Positions 14,424 through 22,730 of a stretch of DNA of 35,241 bases are shown here, in pieces. This DNA comes from an uncultured Allobaculum sp. (GTDB lineage Bacteria > Bacillota_I > Bacilli_A > Erysipelotrichales > Erysipelotrichaceae). The stretch's first letter is position 1. Every line of letters starts with the position of its first letter. The stretch covers positions 1 through 35,241 of the forward strand of contig CAJTLE010000013.1 in the NCBI GenBank assembly GCA_910577085.1, read 5' to 3'. The notes under the pieces are model-generated. The model was not told the origin of the DNA and searched no databases. It saw only the letters and a program-made list of their open reading frames with translations. Both the position numbers and the translations under genes were made by a program.

Positions 14424-16863
14424 TTTTATTCATCCTCGCTTCATGAGCACTTCTGGCTTCTTCCACTTTATTCTGTGGTTTTTCCTGACGGATGCGCACT
14501 TTTAACAGGTAAGAAGCAATTTCACGGTCAATCCGGCGGTTCATGTCTTCAAACATGTCGAAGCCTTCCTGAACGTACTGCTGCAGCGGGTTATTCTGAG
14601 CGTAGGAACGCAGATAGATACCATTTCTCAGTTTGTCCATGCGGTCGATATGCTCAACCCAGTTGCGGTCGATGTTACGTAAAACAACTGTTTTTTCGAA
14701 TGGTAAGAACTGTGCTTTAGCCAGTTCGATTTCGTGTTCGTAAGCACCCCAGACTTTGTTAAAGATGTATTCTTTAAGCTCGTCGTAGGATTTGCCTTCG
14801 AGTTCTTCAACGTGGATGGCCCGATCGCCGCTCACACCGAGAACTTCCAGGGATTTTACCAGACCTGGCAGATCAACTTCTGCTTTACGGCCTTCGGAAA
14901 GGTTGGCCTGGATTGCCTGTTCGATGACTTTTTCGAAAATCAGACGGACCATATCATGGACGTCTTCGCTTTCGAGAACTTTGTTGCGCTGATCGTAGAT
15001 GATTTCACGCTGACGGCGCAGAACATCATCGTAGTCCAGCAGGTTTTTACGAGTGTCGAAGTTGAAGCCTTCGACTTTCTTCTGAGCCATTGTGATGGAA
15101 CGGGTAACCTGTTTGGATTCGATCTGCTCATCGCCAAGGGAAGCAAACAGGGATTTCAGCTTGTCAGTACCGAAACGAACCATCAAAGAGTCTTCCAGAG
15201 AAACATAGAATTTAGAGAATCCCGGGTCACCCTGACGTCCGGAACGACCACGCAGCTGGTTGTCGATTCGACGGGATTCATGACGTTCAGAACCAAGAAC
15301 AGCCAGACCGCCTAATGCGCGGCTTTCTTTGGTCAGCTTAATATCGGTACCACGACCAGCCATGTTGGTGGCAATCGTAACGGCTTTTGGTCTGCCGGCT
15401 TTAGCAACGATTTCAGCTTCTCGTGCATGGTTTTTGGCGTTCAGCACTTCGTGTGGAATGCCTTCTTTCAGAAGCATCTGGTGGAGCAGCTCGGAAACTT
15501 CTACCGCAATGGTACCAACCAGAACTGGCTGGCCTTTTTCGTAGAGTTCTTTGACTTTGCGAACCAGAGCTTTGTATTTGTCTTCTTTTTTACCGTAGAT
15601 TTCATCTGGTAAATCCTGACGGGCAATCGGACGGTTTGTTGGAATGACAACAACACGCATGTTGTAAGTGTTGAGGAATTCTTCTTCTTCAGTTTTTGCA
15701 GTACCAGTCATACCGGCCAGTTTTTCATACAGACGGAAGAAGTTCTGGTAAGTGATGGTAGCCAGAGTGGATGTTTCTTCTTTGATTGGAACACATTCTT
15801 TGGCTTCGATCGCCTGATGCAGACCATCAGAGTAAGCACGACCAGGCATTGTACGACCGGTAAACTGGTCAACAATGACGATTTCTTTCTGGTCAGAAAC
15901 CACGTATTCAACGTCCTTCATCATGATGAAGTTGGCTTTTAATGCCTGGTTGAGGTGGTGAACCAGCTGGGTATTTTCCAGATCATACAGGTTTTTCAGG
16001 TTGAAGAAGCGTTCTGCTTTTTCAACACCGGAATCTGTCAGCATGACCTGTCTGGTCTTTTCATCGATATCGTAGTCACCGGAAACAATTTTCTGTTCCT
16101 TGGACAGTTTATCGTATTCGTATTCTGGTTTTACCAGAGTTTTGACAAAGCGGTCTGCGGCAATATACAGGTTCGCCGTGTCTTTTTTACCACCGGAAAT
16201 AATCAGCGGGGTACGGGATTCATCGATCAGGACAGAGTCGACCTCATCGATAATGGCCATGTATAAACCACGTAAAACGCGGTCATTGACATCCGTAACC
16301 ATGTTGTCACGCAGATAGTCAAATCCGAGTTCGGAGTTGGTGGTGTAGGTAACATCACAAGCGTAAACCGCACGTTTTTCAGCTGCAGACAGTTCACGTT
16401 TGTTTACGCCGACAGTCAGGCCTAAGAAACGATAGATTTCACCCATCCATGCAGCATCTCGACCAGCCAGGTATTCGTTGACGGTGATTACGTGTACGCC
16501 TTTTCCCATCAGTGCGTTCAGATATACGGCCATTGTCGCGGTCAGGGTTTTACCTTCACCGGTCTTCATTTCCGCAATGTCACCACGATGCATTGCAGCA
16601 GAACCTTCGATCTGAACTTTATATGGTTTTTCACCGATTACCCGGCTGGCTGCTTCTCTTGCTGTCGCAAACGCTTCTGGCAAAAGATCATCCAGGGTTT
16701 CGCCTTTTTTAAGGCGTTCCCGGTATTCTTCAGTTTTGTTTCTTAATTGTTCGTCAGTTAAAGCTTTCATCTCATCTTCATGAGCAAGAACCTGATCCGC
16801 TGTTTTTTCCAGCCGCTTCAGTTCTCTTGCTTCTTCCGAGAACAGTCCTCCAAAAAGAGCCAT
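14404..16863 (-). CDS. secA: Preprotein translocase ATPase SecA
   Basis: Motor ATPase that pushes preproteins through SecYEG at the membrane. The Walker A motif MKTGEGKT (99-106) and Walker B IIDEVD (204-209) are intact, as is the second nucleotide-binding fold (TNMAGRGTDI, then QLRGRSGRQGDPG). At 819 residues it is complete but short at the C-terminus. It ends in a basic tail without the Cys-rich zinc/SecB-binding motif, as in many Bacillota SecA proteins. AGGAG precedes the ATG. Its 3' end overlaps prfB by 20 nt, so the two are coupled. Confidence 0.97.
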   Translation of the reverse strand: MALFGGLFSEEARELKRLEKTADQVLAHEDEMKALTDEQLRNKTEEYRERLKKGETLDDLLPEAFATAREAASRVIGEKPYKVQIEGSAAMHRGDIAEMKTGEGKTLTATMAVYLNALMGKGVHVITVNEYLAGRDAAWMGEIYRFLGLTVGVNKRELSAAEKRAVYACDVTYTTNSELGFDYLRDNMVTDVNDRVLRGLYMAIIDEVDSVLIDESRTPLIISGGKKDTANLYIAADRFVKTLVKPEYEYDKLSKEQKIVSGDYDIDEKTRQVMLTDSGVEKAERFFNLKNLYDLENTQLVHHLNQALKANFIMMKDVEYVVSDQKEIVIVDQFTGRTMPGRAYSDGLHQAIEAKECVPIKEETSTLATITYQNFFRLYEKLAGMTGTAKTEEEEFLNTYNMRVVVIPTNRPIARQDLPDEIYGKKEDKYKALVRKVKELYEKGQPVLVGTIAVEVSELLHQMLLKEGIPHEVLNAKNHAREAEIVAKAGRPKAVTIATNMAGRGTDIKLTKESRALGGLAVLGSERHESRRIDNQLRGRSGRQGDPGFSKFYVSLEDSLMVRFGTDKLKSLFASLGDEQIESKQVTRSITMAQKKVEGFNFDTRKNLLDYDDVLRRQREIIYDQRNKVLESEDVHDMVRLIFEKVIEQAIQANLSEGRKAEVDLPGLVKSLEVLGVSGDRAIHVEELEGKSYDELKEYIFNKVWGAYEHEIELAKAQFLPFEKTVVLRNIDRNWVEHIDRMDKLRNGIYLRSYAQNNPLQQYVQEGFDMFEDMNRRIDREIASYLLKVRIRQEKPQNKVEEARSAHEARMNKNGTVRA

Positions 16864-16899
16864 TTATTTCTCCTCTCAAGTCAAACTTTAGCAAATTAC

Positions 16900-16929
16900 A
16901 TTTTAGCATAGGGGCTTCAAAGTCCCCAA
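16900..16929 (-). promoter_or_regulatory. Candidate secA promoter (extended -10)
   Basis: TGC-TAAAAT (16908-16900) is an extended -10, with TTGGGG (16929-16924) 18 bp upstream. Transcription would start near 16893, about 30 nt before secA. Confidence 0.5.
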
Positions 16930-17290
16930 AGCAAGCGGTCTCTTCTTCTTCATACTCCACTCTTATGCCCGAATTTCGCATACTTTAACCATTTCTGGAC
17001 ATTCTCCACTTTTTTCAGTCCGCTTGCCATCGATTGAAAAAAATGGACATTCAGGCAAAAAAATAATATGAACAAGATGTTTTACCTTAGTAAACTTGTC
17101 CATAATATAACAATTTTCACGTAGAGTAAACAAAATCAGGGAAAAACTACGGCTCTTCCCTGATTTTCAATCACTTCACTTTTCAAAAAGCCAATTCTGT
17201 GCTGGATCACATTGACCAAGTCCATCTCAAAAATTTTCTCTTTACCCGCGGGCTGACAAGAATTGGATAAGAGTCAGCCTCAACCCAGAC
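16930..17290. other. Intergenic region between secA and luxS
   Basis: Holds the secA upstream sequence and the hairpin at 17132-17167. An AT-rich stretch near 17066-17115 includes a short inverted repeat ACAAG/CTTGT. No coding region recognised. Confidence 0.4.
17132..17167. terminator. Strong hairpin, possibly a bidirectional terminator
   Basis: Perfect 12-bp stem AAAATCAGGGAA/TTCCCTGATTTT with a 12-nt loop, T-rich on both strands. It may be a second, back-up terminator for luxS protecting secA. Confidence 0.6.
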
Positions 17291-17312
17291 AAAAAACCGC
17301 CTGGTATCAGGC
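17291..17312 (-). terminator. Terminator of luxS
   Basis: On the minus strand GCCTG-4 nt-CAGGC-GG followed by six T, 60 nt after the luxS stop. Confidence 0.7.
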
Positions 17313-17372
17313 AAGCATACGATCCAAATCGGTCAGAAAGCCGAACCGGGTCAGATGGAAAACCGGTCCTGA

Positions 17373-17867
17373 TCAGACAGGGGTATGAACGAAGGCATCC
17401 GTACTGATTCCCTGTTCGAGAATTTTGGCTGCCCACTTTTTTGCTCCTTCAAGCGAATGATCCCGGTAGTTGCCGCATTCCTTACGGGCAGTTCCTGGAA
17501 CTTCTTCCCATGAAGTATCCAGGGTCTGTTCGAGTGCTTTTTTCAAAGCTTTGGCCGCATCAAGACTCGACAGTTCACCCCAGACCAGCAGATGGAATCC
17601 GGTCCGGCATCCATAGGGAGAGCAGTCGATATAGCCTTCAATCTGCGGGCGCAGATATTTGGCCAGCAGATGCTCAAGCGTATGCAGGCTGGCGGTATCG
17701 ATAAACTCTTCATTTGGCTGACTCAGACGGACATCAAAATTGGAAATAATGTCGCCTTTTGGTCCGCTGGTCGTATCAATCAGACGGACATAGGGTGCAA
17801 TGACTGCATCGTGATCCAGGGTAAAGCTTTCAATTTCAACCTGTGGTTTTGTTTCCTGTACTTCCAT
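17373..17867 (-). CDS. luxS: S-ribosylhomocysteine lyase (LuxS)
   Basis: Splits S-ribosylhomocysteine into homocysteine and DPD, the precursor of autoinducer AI-2, in the activated methyl cycle. The metal ligands are His62 and His66 (HTLEH) and Cys131 (KECGNYRDH). The general base Glu65 and the catalytic Cys87 (GCRTGF) are also present, equivalent to those of B. subtilis LuxS. The ATG at 17867 is chosen because AAGGAGG lies 5 nt before it; a longer frame starting at 17903 has no such site. The product is 164 residues. No nucleosidase gene (pfs) is adjacent. A GATCT repeat lies in the leader. Confidence 0.95.
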   Translation of the reverse strand: MEVQETKPQVEIESFTLDHDAVIAPYVRLIDTTSGPKGDIISNFDVRLSQPNEEFIDTASLHTLEHLLAKYLRPQIEGYIDCSPYGCRTGFHLLVWGELSSLDAAKALKKALEQTLDTSWEEVPGTARKECGNYRDHSLEGAKKWAAKILEQGISTDAFVHTPV

Positions 17868-17933
17868 AGCGTCCTCCTTATGGTTTACATTCTGATTTTT
17901 CAAAAGGATCTGAGACTGAATCGAATTCCAGCC

Positions 17934-17963
17934 GATCTGATCTGATCTGATCTGATCCGATCG
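17934..17963 (-). repeat. Pentanucleotide GATCT tandem repeat upstream of luxS
   Basis: GATCT four times followed by GATCC and GATCG, giving six GATC sites in 30 bp. It lies 67 nt before the luxS start, between the HAD gene and luxS. Confidence 0.8.
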
Positions 17964-18031
17964 TTTCTGATTCTCTAAAACAATTCGTATCGCTCCTGGC
18001 GTCGCTTCGAGTGCTGTTCTTCATGCTGTTC

Positions 18032-18952
18032 TTATTCCCCTGCTTTGGAAGCTGTCCCCGCAGCAGAAGGTTTGCCATCCGCAGCACTGCCTGCAGTTGT
18101 TTCCGCCAGATATTTATCCTTATATTTCATGACTGCTTTTGGCGGATTGTCAGCCAGAACATATTTTTCAACCCATGTGGCCACGCCATCTTTCCAGTTG
18201 GAATCCGTAATATAGCTGGCTTTTTCCTTTACGGCTGGCAGGGCATTCTGCATGGCGACACCAACGGTTCCTTCGATCATTTCCAGATCATTGTTATCAT
18301 TGCCAAAAGCAGCGATCTCATCCAGTTTGATGCCATATTTCTTCGCCACCATGCGCACACCTTCCAGCTTGCTTAAATGAGGATTGACAAATTCCAGCAA
18401 AAACGGCCCGGAACGGAAAACTCTGGCGGATTTCAGTTCTTCTTTTTTCCCGCTTTTCAGCCATTTCGAAAGCGTCCAGGGCATGCCGACAGCCATGAAT
18501 TTATAGGTCCGCTTTTTCAGCTCTTCTATGGGGACGGTGACAAACTCCAGCTCATTACGTCCGGCCATTGCGGCGGTCAGAAAATTCTTCCTGGTCGAAA
18601 GCATCTTTAATCCTTCGTATTGTGAAAAGGAAAAAGGATATCCTTTGCAGGCATCTAAGATTGGGGGAATATCTTCGGCATTCAACGCATAGGCTGCCTG
18701 CACTTCATCTGTTGCGGGGTCCCAGTACATCGCACCATTAAAGCCCAGCACAAAATCCACGTCCTTGTCGATTCCCCAGGTTTTAAGTTTCTTTTGCAGG
18801 GCAATAGCCGATCTGCCCGAGCAGACGCCAAACAGAACCCCTTTCTTGCGCATCTCGCGGATGGCCTTCTTATTTCGTTCCGATATTTTCTTTGGATGTT
18901 TCAGCAATGTCCCATCCAGATCGCAGACAACCATTTTGATTGAACTACCCAT
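18032..18952 (-). CDS. Cof-type HAD-IIB family phosphatase
   Basis: Cytosolic Mg-dependent phosphatase acting on sugar phosphates or small phosphorylated metabolites. Motif I is CDLDGTLL (nucleophile Asp11, acid/base Asp13), motif II is CSGRS, and motif IV is FGNDNNDLEM (217-222 region). The large cap between motifs II and III is the IIB type. The last 25 residues (from about 282) are an Ala/Gly/Ser-rich tail absent from most relatives and probably disordered. AAAGGAG precedes the ATG. It reads in the same direction as luxS, 164 nt upstream, with no terminator between, so the two may be cotranscribed. Confidence 0.85.
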   Translation of the reverse strand: MGSSIKMVVCDLDGTLLKHPKKISERNKKAIREMRKKGVLFGVCSGRSAIALQKKLKTWGIDKDVDFVLGFNGAMYWDPATDEVQAAYALNAEDIPPILDACKGYPFSFSQYEGLKMLSTRKNFLTAAMAGRNELEFVTVPIEELKKRTYKFMAVGMPWTLSKWLKSGKKEELKSARVFRSGPFLLEFVNPHLSKLEGVRMVAKKYGIKLDEIAAFGNDNNDLEMIEGTVGVAMQNALPAVKEKASYITDSNWKDGVATWVEKYVLADNPPKAVMKYKDKYLAETTAGSAADGKPSAAGTASKAGE

Positions 18953-18971
18953 TTCTTTCTCTCCTTTTCCT

Positions 18972-19028
18972 CTATTTCTATATGCCTGTTATTTCTATGG
19001 GTCTGTGGTTATTTCTACAGGCCTGTAT
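18972..19028. repeat. Three imperfect 20-bp tandem repeats
   Basis: Units at 18972-18988, 18989-19008 and 19009-19028 share TTATTTCTA followed by a GGCCTGT-like half. The third contains the palindrome ACAGGCCTGT. It lies between mutY and the HAD gene. Confidence 0.6.
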
Positions 19029-19128
19029 TCGATGTCCCAGTATTTTTGTGTATCTGGCCTGTGTCCAGTCATTTTGTCTGATCCATATATAATAGGCTGC
19101 ATATAATGAACCGCCACAACTGTAAAGA

Positions 19129-20136
19129 TCAGTCCCCATCCAGAGTCTGAATGATTTCCAGCGCTTTACTGTAAAACGGCATGAACGCAGACGGCACAGC
19201 TGCTTCCGTTTCACACTGAATCAAGGGAATGAACGACGAATCATACTCCGTAATGACAAGTGTGCCTTTCATGTTCCAGATCCGATGGGTAAAGACATGG
19301 CTGTACTCACCAAGGGAGAATGTTTCCAGAACCGTTTCAGGCAGATGATCGTCAAATTCATAAAGACCTGCCAGAAGACCCTTGGCAGGTCGTTTGTGAA
19401 CCCGGATCATCCACTGGTCTTCGTGTCTTGCCATACAGAGAATGACATTCTTCTCTTCACTTTTCTTCTCGACAACTTTACGGGCTACAGGAAGCTGCTC
19501 AGGGTGATCATGCACAGCCCCTTTGCAGGTAGACTTTAACGGGCAGATTTCACAGTGCGCCGTTTTAGGCTGACAAACTCTGGCTCCAAGTTCCATCAAA
19601 GCCTGCGTAAAGTCTGGCATCTGTTCAGATTCAGGCAGAACCTCCAACAGAAGAGCCTCGAGTTTTTTCTTTTCTTTGGGCTGGTTGAAATCATTTTCCA
19701 GCCAGTAATACCGGGAGCAGACCCGGATGACATTGCCATCAATGGCCGTTACCCGCTGCCCATAGGCAATCGAAGCAATCGCTCCGGCCGTATAGTCACC
19801 AATGCCCGGGAGTTTCTTGAGTTCAGCCTTGGTTGCGGGCAGATGCCCCTCATATTGTTCAACGCAAACCTGCGCAGCCTTTTTCAGATTGCGAGCCCGG
19901 GAATAATAACCAAGTCCCTGCCAGAGCTTAAGCAGCTCATCCTCATCCGCTCCAGCCAGATCGGTCAGAGTTGGATAGCGGGCAATAAAGCGTTCATAGT
20001 GGTCCAGCATCGCCTCAATGCGGGTCTGCTGCGACATAATCTCACTGATCCAGATCTGATAAGGATCGCGGTTTCTGCGAAAGGGAAGGTCGCGTTTTTC
20101 TTTGTTATACCATGTTAAAAGTGAATTCTGATCCAT
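19129..20136 (-). CDS. mutY: Adenine DNA glycosylase MutY
   Basis: Removes adenine mispaired with 8-oxoguanine. The catalytic Glu32 (SEIMSQQT) and Asp133 (AIDGNV), the helix-hairpin-helix LPGIGDYTAGAI (109-120) and the iron-sulfur ligands Cys188, Cys195, Cys198 and Cys204 (C-X6-C-X2-C-X5-C) are all present. The C-terminal NUDIX-like domain that reads 8-oxoG follows, for 335 residues. The ATG at 20136 fits the family N-terminus but has no ribosome binding site. A TATACT -10 ends only 7 nt before it, so a leaderless transcript is possible. Confidence 0.93.
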   Translation of the reverse strand: MDQNSLLTWYNKEKRDLPFRRNRDPYQIWISEIMSQQTRIEAMLDHYERFIARYPTLTDLAGADEDELLKLWQGLGYYSRARNLKKAAQVCVEQYEGHLPATKAELKKLPGIGDYTAGAIASIAYGQRVTAIDGNVIRVCSRYYWLENDFNQPKEKKKLEALLLEVLPESEQMPDFTQALMELGARVCQPKTAHCEICPLKSTCKGAVHDHPEQLPVARKVVEKKSEEKNVILCMARHEDQWMIRVHKRPAKGLLAGLYEFDDHLPETVLETFSLGEYSHVFTHRIWNMKGTLVITEYDSSFIPLIQCETEAAVPSAFMPFYSKALEIIQTLDGD

Positions 20137-20143
20137 AGCCGAT

Positions 20144-20172
20144 AGTATAGCGGACTTACCGCCCTGAAAAAA
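20144..20172 (-). promoter_or_regulatory. Candidate mutY promoter, possibly leaderless
   Basis: TATACT (20149-20144) with a T6 tract (20172-20167) 17 bp upstream at the -35 place. Predicted initiation falls at or next to the mutY ATG. Confidence 0.4.
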
Positions 20173-20388
20173 GCTCCTCCCTTTTCGATTCTGATCGAAT
20201 CCAGATGAGAACTTATTTCACAGCTTCAGACACCAAAATGGTCTATAGCCCATAGCCCGAAATCGTCGTATAGTGAGATCAGAAGGAGGTGAGAGCAGTT
20301 TTCAGATTCTATCTGTCAACGATCAGGCGAAGACCTGCAAGATCCTCGACCCATCCAGGCGCCTTTTCTCCTGAAAACTGTACACACC

Positions 20389-21303
20389 ATGAATCTGACC
20401 CAGCTTCGCTACTTCGTGACCATTGTCCAGAACATGAGTTTTTCCAAAGCGGCCGACCAGCTGTATATGTCCCAGTCTTCTTTATCCAAATCCATCCGCA
20501 CCCTGGAAGCAGAACTGAAAACCGATCTGTTTATCCGCTCCGGTAAGACACTATCCTTGACACGCAGCGGTGAAATACTGATGCCCTACGCGATTGAAAT
20601 GATCCAGCATTTTGATCGAAGTTGTGAGCAGGCCCTGCATCAGATGGGGCTTTCCAACGAAAAACTGGTCATCGGCATTCCACCAACCGCCGGATTCATA
20701 TTCTTTCATACCGTTGTCCAGCGGTTTAAAGAACAATACCCGCAGACCGAACTGATCATTGAAGAAGGCGCCTCCAAGTCTGTAGTCCGCCAGCTGATGG
20801 CCATGAAACAGGATCTGGGTGCCGTCATTGAACCGTGCCTGAATAACAATCTGGTCAAATACCCCGTTGTGCAGTCCGAAGCCATAGCCGTAGTTTCTAA
20901 AGATCATCCACTTGCCAATCGATCCAGCATTCATCTTTGTGAACTCAAAGAGGAATCCTTCTTTCTGATCTCAGATAACTTCATGTTCTATGACATCGTG
21001 TGCGATAAATGCCGGGAAGCCGGTTTCGAACCGCACGTAGCCTTTACAAATTCTCATTGGGAATGGATTTATTCCATGGTGATGGAAGGATCGGGAATTA
21101 CGATCCTTCCTTATCCCCTCGTCCGGCCTTTCTTAAATGATCAGGTCCGTTTTCTCCATCTGGAAAATCCATCCTTTCCCTGGACACTGTCGATGTGCTA
21201 CCACCGCAACAGCATTCTCTCCCCAGCCGCCAAAGAATTTTTCGAGATTGCCAAAGAAGAAGCCCTGCGCCTGAAAGCACCCATCAGCCAAAATGGGAAA
21301 TGA
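20389..21303 (+). CDS. LysR family transcriptional regulator
   Basis: 304-residue DNA-binding regulator. The N-terminal winged helix-turn-helix (residues 1-60, LRYFVTIVQNMSFSKAADQL and SQSSLSKSIRTLE) is followed by the two-lobed effector domain of the CynR/CbbR type. The start is fixed by the family N-terminus, but no Shine-Dalgarno lies before it. An excellent AGAAGGAGGTGA sits 100 nt upstream (20281-20292) without a fitting start codon. It is divergent from mutY and has no obvious target gene adjacent. The MFS/CoA-transferase cluster 1.4 kb downstream is a possible target. Confidence 0.9.
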   Translation: MNLTQLRYFVTIVQNMSFSKAADQLYMSQSSLSKSIRTLEAELKTDLFIRSGKTLSLTRSGEILMPYAIEMIQHFDRSCEQALHQMGLSNEKLVIGIPPTAGFIFFHTVVQRFKEQYPQTELIIEEGASKSVVRQLMAMKQDLGAVIEPCLNNNLVKYPVVQSEAIAVVSKDHPLANRSSIHLCELKEESFFLISDNFMFYDIVCDKCREAGFEPHVAFTNSHWEWIYSMVMEGSGITILPYPLVRPFLNDQVRFLHLENPSFPWTLSMCYHRNSILSPAAKEFFEIAKEEALRLKAPISQNGK

Positions 21304-21401
21304 AAATCCATTTCCAAACCAGTTGTATTTATCAACAATAAATTGAAACAGCATCGTAATTAAAGATTGGGATACACCCATCAGTCTCCTCAAACAAGAA
21401 A

Positions 21402-21444
21402 AAACGCTGGCATGCCTTTGAACCTCAACGGTATACCAGCGTTT
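21402..21444. terminator. Bidirectional terminator between convergent regulators
   Basis: Perfect 9-bp stem AAACGCTGG/CCAGCGTTT with a long loop; T-rich on both sides, best on the minus strand. Confidence 0.7.
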
Positions 21445-21503
21445 ATCTTTGTCTGTGAACAGTCTTAGGAATGATCCTCAAAATCCAATATAGCTTGGGC
21501 CTA

Positions 21504-22355
21504 TTAATCGGCAGCTCTTTCGTCCTCTTCGAAAGTCCCATCGGGCAAACCGATATGACCTGAACAGATATGGGCCAGTTCATGAAACAGGAGATGCCAA
21601 AACTGATCTGGGCTTCTTTCTCGATCAGTAAAGACGATGACTGCTTTATTACCATCCATCAGTGTGGCACTTTGCTCTTTCATGCCAGGCAGAGGCGGCA
21701 AAAAGATCAGCGCTGTCCCGCATTCCCCCAGGCACTTTTCCAGAAGCGGCCAGGACTCATCCAGTTTCGTTAAAGTCAACTTTCTGATTTGTGGAAGAGA
21801 TTCAGTCAGTTTCTTTTCGTCAAATGGAGAAATAGAAAGATCACGTCCCATGTGCTTGGCTTCCTGACACCAGGCCATCAATGCAAGATCTTTCTTCTCT
21901 GTCGTTGTCAGTTTTCGACAGGCGATCCTGGTGATCTGCTCATTTTCCAGAAGCGAGAGCCTGACGACTTCGAAGAACTTTCTTAAAGCCACAACTTTTT
22001 CTGAGGTTTTCCGCGTGGGAACAACCCATCCAAGTTCTGTCATGGCCTTATAGGGAATTCGTCTGGCGATCTCTTCATCTTCATCCATCTCATTTTCTGC
22101 TTTCACTTTTATGAGCTTTTCTCGGTAAATGACTTCAAGATTTGTCCAGAACTGAGCCGATGCTCCAAGAACCATCTCCAGATTCACAGCCATCTGTGGA
22201 GTCAGCTGGACATCGCCATGAATCAGCTTGCTTACGTGTTTTTGGGATAATCCCATCCGGGCCGCAAATTCTTTCTGACTCATCCCTCTGTCCTCCAGCA
22301 GCTCTTTGATGGTTTCGCCTGGCGGCGTAGCCACATACGTTCGACTTCTTCTCAT
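21504..22355 (-). CDS. XRE-type regulator with ImmA/IrrE metallopeptidase domain, C-terminally short
   Basis: An N-terminal helix-turn-helix of the HigA/VapA type (SQKEFAARMGLSQKHVSKLI, about 26-45) is joined to an ImmA/IrrE-like zinc protease domain with HELAH (258-262). The ATG at 22355 is chosen because AGGAGG lies 6 nt before it; the longer frame to 22490 would overlap the promoter. In relatives the chain continues well past the Asp of ERAAD, but here TAA-TAG follow at once. About 60-90 residues seem missing, though the third zinc-ligand region survives. No HigB toxin gene is adjacent. It probably represses its own promoter through the two operators upstream and may be cleaved or inactivated in stress. 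Confidence 0.8.
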   Translation of the reverse strand: MRRSRTYVATPPGETIKELLEDRGMSQKEFAARMGLSQKHVSKLIHGDVQLTPQMAVNLEMVLGASAQFWTNLEVIYREKLIKVKAENEMDEDEEIARRIPYKAMTELGWVVPTRKTSEKVVALRKFFEVVRLSLLENEQITRIACRKLTTTEKKDLALMAWCQEAKHMGRDLSISPFDEKKLTESLPQIRKLTLTKLDESWPLLEKCLGECGTALIFLPPLPGMKEQSATLMDGNKAVIVFTDRERSPDQFWHLLFHELAHICSGHIGLPDGTFEEDERAAD

Positions 22356-22396
22356 CAGAATCCTCCTGACTGTCCGATAACAATCCGTAACTTTTA

Positions 22397-22473
22397 AATT
22401 TACCTCAAAGGTAAATTCATTGTATTCGATGAACAGGATCCATTCAAAGATCCTATTTACCTGACAGGTAAAT
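22397..22473 (-). promoter_or_regulatory. Autoregulated promoter flanked by two identical operators
   Basis: TTGAAT (22447-22442) and TACAAT (22424-22419) are 17 bp apart on the minus strand. The palindrome ATTTACCT-3 nt-AGGTAAAT occurs just upstream of the -35 (22455-22473) and just downstream of the -10 (22397-22417). Their centres are 57 bp apart. Confidence 0.8.
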
Positions 22474-22627
22474 CTACATCCAGGAAGCAACCTCTTAGAA
22501 TTTGGGTTTCAATCGATCAGATCTTTCATCTTTCGTTGATCATTCACCGCTCCAGTCTCATTTCCTGACCAGTATTGTTTTTTCTTCTATGACTTTTATT
22601 CATATCAGCATGACGAAACGAATCTGG

Positions 22628-22641
22628 TTTAAGCGCTTTCA
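22628..22641 (+). promoter_or_regulatory. Candidate cre (CcpA) site
   Basis: TTTAAGCGCTTTCA matches the cre consensus TGWAARCGYTWNCA at 13 of 14 positions. It lies 90 nt before the MFS gene. Confidence 0.45.
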
Positions 22642-22730
22642 GACTCGTAAACTAAAAGTGTCAAAAGACAGAAATAAGGATCCGGCCGGTCCAAAAAATG
22701 CTTAGAATTCTCTAAGATAAAGGAGATATC

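Noticed and set aside
15955..16266. Long plus-strand frames opposite secA
   Set aside because: Phe/Val/Gly-rich antisense shadows of secA; no start signals.
18972..19028. CRISPR-like array of 20-bp units
   Set aside because: The repeats are contiguous and imperfect, with no spacers, and no cas gene is nearby.
20289..20546. 85-codon GTG-start frame overlapping lysR
   Set aside because: Arg/Pro/Ser-rich composition typical of a shadow frame; it overlaps lysR out of frame and its start lies inside the Shine-Dalgarno sequence.
22380..22730. HigB-type toxin next to the HigA-like regulator
   Set aside because: No frame on either strand here or downstream resembles a HigB/RelE toxin; the space is filled by operators and the MFS leader.
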